15,726 bases of DNA, taken from positions 1 through 15,726 of the forward strand of contig JBEPYM010000067.1 in NCBI GenBank assembly GCA_041641375.1, in the 5' to 3' direction. The DNA is from Paenibacillus_AK sp041641375. Lineage in GTDB: Bacteria > Bacillota > Bacilli > Paenibacillales > YIM-B00363. Below, in pieces: positions 14,364 through 15,726 of the stretch (position 1 is its first letter; every line of letters begins with the position of its first letter). Under the pieces are notes generated by a model. That model did not search any database, was not told where the DNA came from, and saw only the letters and a list, made by a program, of their open reading frames with translations. The position numbers and the translations under genes are program-made.

Positions 14364-15377
14364 CTACGCGCTGCCCAACGCGGCACGCGCATGCGCACCC
14401 GCCTCGTTGGCGAACTTGCCGAAGCCAACGCCGATGCTCAGCGTTACCTCGAACGCATGGAAGACATCCTTGGCGAGCGGGATCGTCTTGTACCCGCCAG
14501 TCTCCCGTTCGAATACGCCGCGCGTCGTCACGAACAAATACTCGTCGCCGCCGAGATGCGTCAAGTACCCGTTCAGGGAATCGACATAGTCCAGCAGCAA
14601 TCGATGGATGTCCAGCTTCAGCCGCTGCATCTCGTGCTCAGAGACGCTGCGCTGCGCTACTTTCCCGAATCCGTCCACATTAATGAGGCCGACGACAATC
14701 TGCGACTCCTTGCTTCGCCTTGTCTCGAGCAGCGCTCGCTCCAGCGATACGGTGATGTCTTGATCCGTAGGCGTCACCCATTCCGCGGCATAGCCGAGCC
14801 TCGTCAGCTCCTTCTGCACCAGCGAGGAGCCTGTCAGCGCTGCCCGGCACTTGCCACTAGCGAGGACGCTGCGATGATACTGGATCAGCTCCGCATGGCT
14901 CGCGTTGGGCCCTCCTCCTTCGAACATAGTGATCTCGAATGAAGCGCCGCTGTCACTCAGTGCCCGCTCCACCACTGAGCGCGACAGCGAATCAACCGAA
15001 ATTCCGCCACCGCCATGACCTTGCCTTAGCTGCAGACGAAGCAGCGCCCGATACAGACCCGCTCCCGTCGGCGGAAGGTAGTGTATCGGCAGGGTCGAAT
15101 GCTGCGGCCGGATGCCCTTGCGCAGCGGCTCCGTGCCAGCGATCAGTACGACCTCGCATTGCGCGGCCAGCTCGGCAACGATCCCCTGCAGCTCAGCCTC
15201 CGTCTCACACACTCTGGACAGCGGACGAAACGACGGGAACTGGACGATAATTGTCCGTATTCGGCTTACCATCTCCTCCGGCCCGACAATCCCGATGGCG
15301 ATACCCTGAAGCTGTAGCTGAGGCTGTGCACTTACTGCCTCTGATATACCATCCGTATTGACCCCTGAACCACTCAC
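14364..15377 (-). CDS. Regulator with N-terminal sensor region and GGDEF-type domain, truncated by in-frame stop
   Basis: The 337-residue product has an N-terminal ligand-sensor-like region (about 25-225), with an IGIVGPEEMVSRIRTII start and a HYLPPTGAGLYRALLRLQL segment. It is followed by a nucleotide-cyclase-fold domain (about 226-330) with VGLINVDGFGKV (metal-binding Asp candidate) and LGGDEYLFV, the GGDEF-like motif. The fold could be a diguanylate cyclase or a related GTP-binding/GTP-cyclohydrolase-III-like domain used for sensing. The start is GTG 15377, with GGTTGGTGA just upstream. The frame stops at TAG 14366-14364, but the family-like sequence continues beyond it, so the protein probably lacks its HTH-like end and may not regulate transcription normally. 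The exact family was not identified. Confidence 0.75.
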   Translation of the reverse strand: MSGSGVNTDGISEAVSAQPQLQLQGIAIGIVGPEEMVSRIRTIIVQFPSFRPLSRVCETEAELQGIVAELAAQCEVVLIAGTEPLRKGIRPQHSTLPIHYLPPTGAGLYRALLRLQLRQGHGGGGISVDSLSRSVVERALSDSGASFEITMFEGGGPNASHAELIQYHRSVLASGKCRAALTGSSLVQKELTRLGYAAEWVTPTDQDITVSLERALLETRRSKESQIVVGLINVDGFGKVAQRSVSEHEMQRLKLDIHRLLLDYVDSLNGYLTHLGGDEYLFVTTRGVFERETGGYKTIPLAKDVFHAFEVTLSIGVGFGKFANEAGAHARAALGSA

Positions 15378-15515
15378 GATTCACCAACCTATCCTTCCCG
15401 CCACTGCACATAACTCACATGACTCTATCAAACTCCACACTGCATCTGCCTTTTACAATAACACACTATCCCTTGGCTTCAAAGAATACGACAGCGATCC
15501 CATGAATACCCCAAG

Positions 15516-15726
15516 CTAATGGACAGGCTCCGAAGACGGTCTGCCGATCAGCAACATCATCGTAATCAGAATGAAGGCAACCAGCGCCATGAGCGGTATG
15601 GTAATGAACCCGAACCAATCCAGTTCATCCACATTGCAGGGTATACCGGCTGTACAAGGCAGCAGCTTGGATAATCCGGGCAGCTTCTGCTGGGCATAGT
15701 GATACAAGGACAAGCAGCCGCCAACT
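15516..15726 (-). CDS. bdbC: DsbB/BdbC-family disulfide bond oxidoreductase, C-terminal part
   Basis: BdbC is an integral membrane quinone-linked oxidase that reoxidises the thiol oxidase BdbD, enabling disulfide formation in exported proteins. The 5' part lies beyond the right window edge; the frame is open there, and about 69 residues are visible. They include GGCLSLYHYAQQKLPG at the third-helix junction, the second redox cysteine pair in LPCTAGIPC, the DWFGFITIPLMAL block, a final transmembrane helix (about 20 residues) and a short polar tail to TAG 15518-15516. These features match the C-terminal half of BdbC-type proteins. The first CxxC pair is outside the window. No terminator is obvious in the 138 bases before the next minus-strand gene. 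Confidence 0.88.
   Translation of the reverse strand, partial: VGGCLSLYHYAQQKLPGLSKLLPCTAGIPCNVDELDWFGFITIPLMALVAFILITMMLLIGRPSSEPVH

Noticed and set aside
14391..14942. 183-codon plus-strand open frame opposite the GGDEF-like gene
   Set aside because: The minus strand carries recognisable GGDEF-type motifs; this frame has an Arg/Leu/Gln-rich shadow composition and no start signals.
15419..15468. Weak promoter-like pair TTGAAG / TATTGT (minus strand) before the GGDEF-like gene
   Set aside because: Both boxes match only about four of six positions at 16-base spacing; such matches are common by chance.

Overview
The window looks like a chromosomal segment of a moderately GC-rich, spore-forming Bacillota, most like Paenibacillus. 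This is a judgement from gene families and style: a zinc-ribbon MscL, a DUF4163/DUF3298 plus copper-amine-oxidase 'stalk' protein, a BdbC-type thiol oxidoreductase, strong GGAGG ribosome-binding sites, several GTG/TTG starts, and lipoproteins with Gram-positive-style signal peptides. It was not checked against a database.

Left part (1-10.54 kb), all on the minus strand. Reading 5'->3' on that strand (right to left): a secreted stalk-domain protein; a terminator-like hairpin; then a tight six-gene run. The run is an FG-GAP/VCBS-like lipoprotein, an OmpR-type response regulator, a HAMP sensor kinase (ATGA overlap with the regulator), an ABC ATPase, an HlyD/MacA-type lipoprotein adaptor that starts inside the end of the ATPase gene, and a 952-residue FtsX-type permease (ATGA overlap with the adaptor). 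This reads as one envelope-sensing and response module: lipoprotein plus two-component system controlling a MacAB-like tripartite ABC machine. Downstream, with its own promoter (TTGATA-N18-TATAAT), follow a lipoprotein cyclophilin, mscL with a C-terminal four-cysteine ribbon, and the start of an unidentified gene running off the left edge.

Middle part (about 10.6-14.13 kb) has visibly lower GC. It holds a LysR regulator (minus), a divergent PurA-family gene (plus), a strong terminator, a DUF1444-like gene (plus) and a 36-codon ORF (plus). The LysR/PurA intergenic region contains a 9-bp tandem repeat, a likely promoter and a palindrome with T-N11-A spacing, typical of a LysR-type operator. The PurA homologue keeps Asp13, Lys16, Asn38 and His41 but has Leu where Gln224 is expected and Cys in place of the Arg of the TRVG motif, so it may be a specialised paralogue. 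This block looks like a horizontally acquired accessory cassette.

Right part (14.13-15.73 kb) is GC-rich and minus-strand again. A regulator-like gene with a GGDEF-type motif is split by an in-frame TAG, leaving 75 in-frame codons (HTH-like) beyond it. At the edge is the 3' half of a DsbB/BdbC-family gene. I found no CRISPR array, rRNA, convincing tRNA or insertion sequence. No gap between genes exceeds 300 bases.
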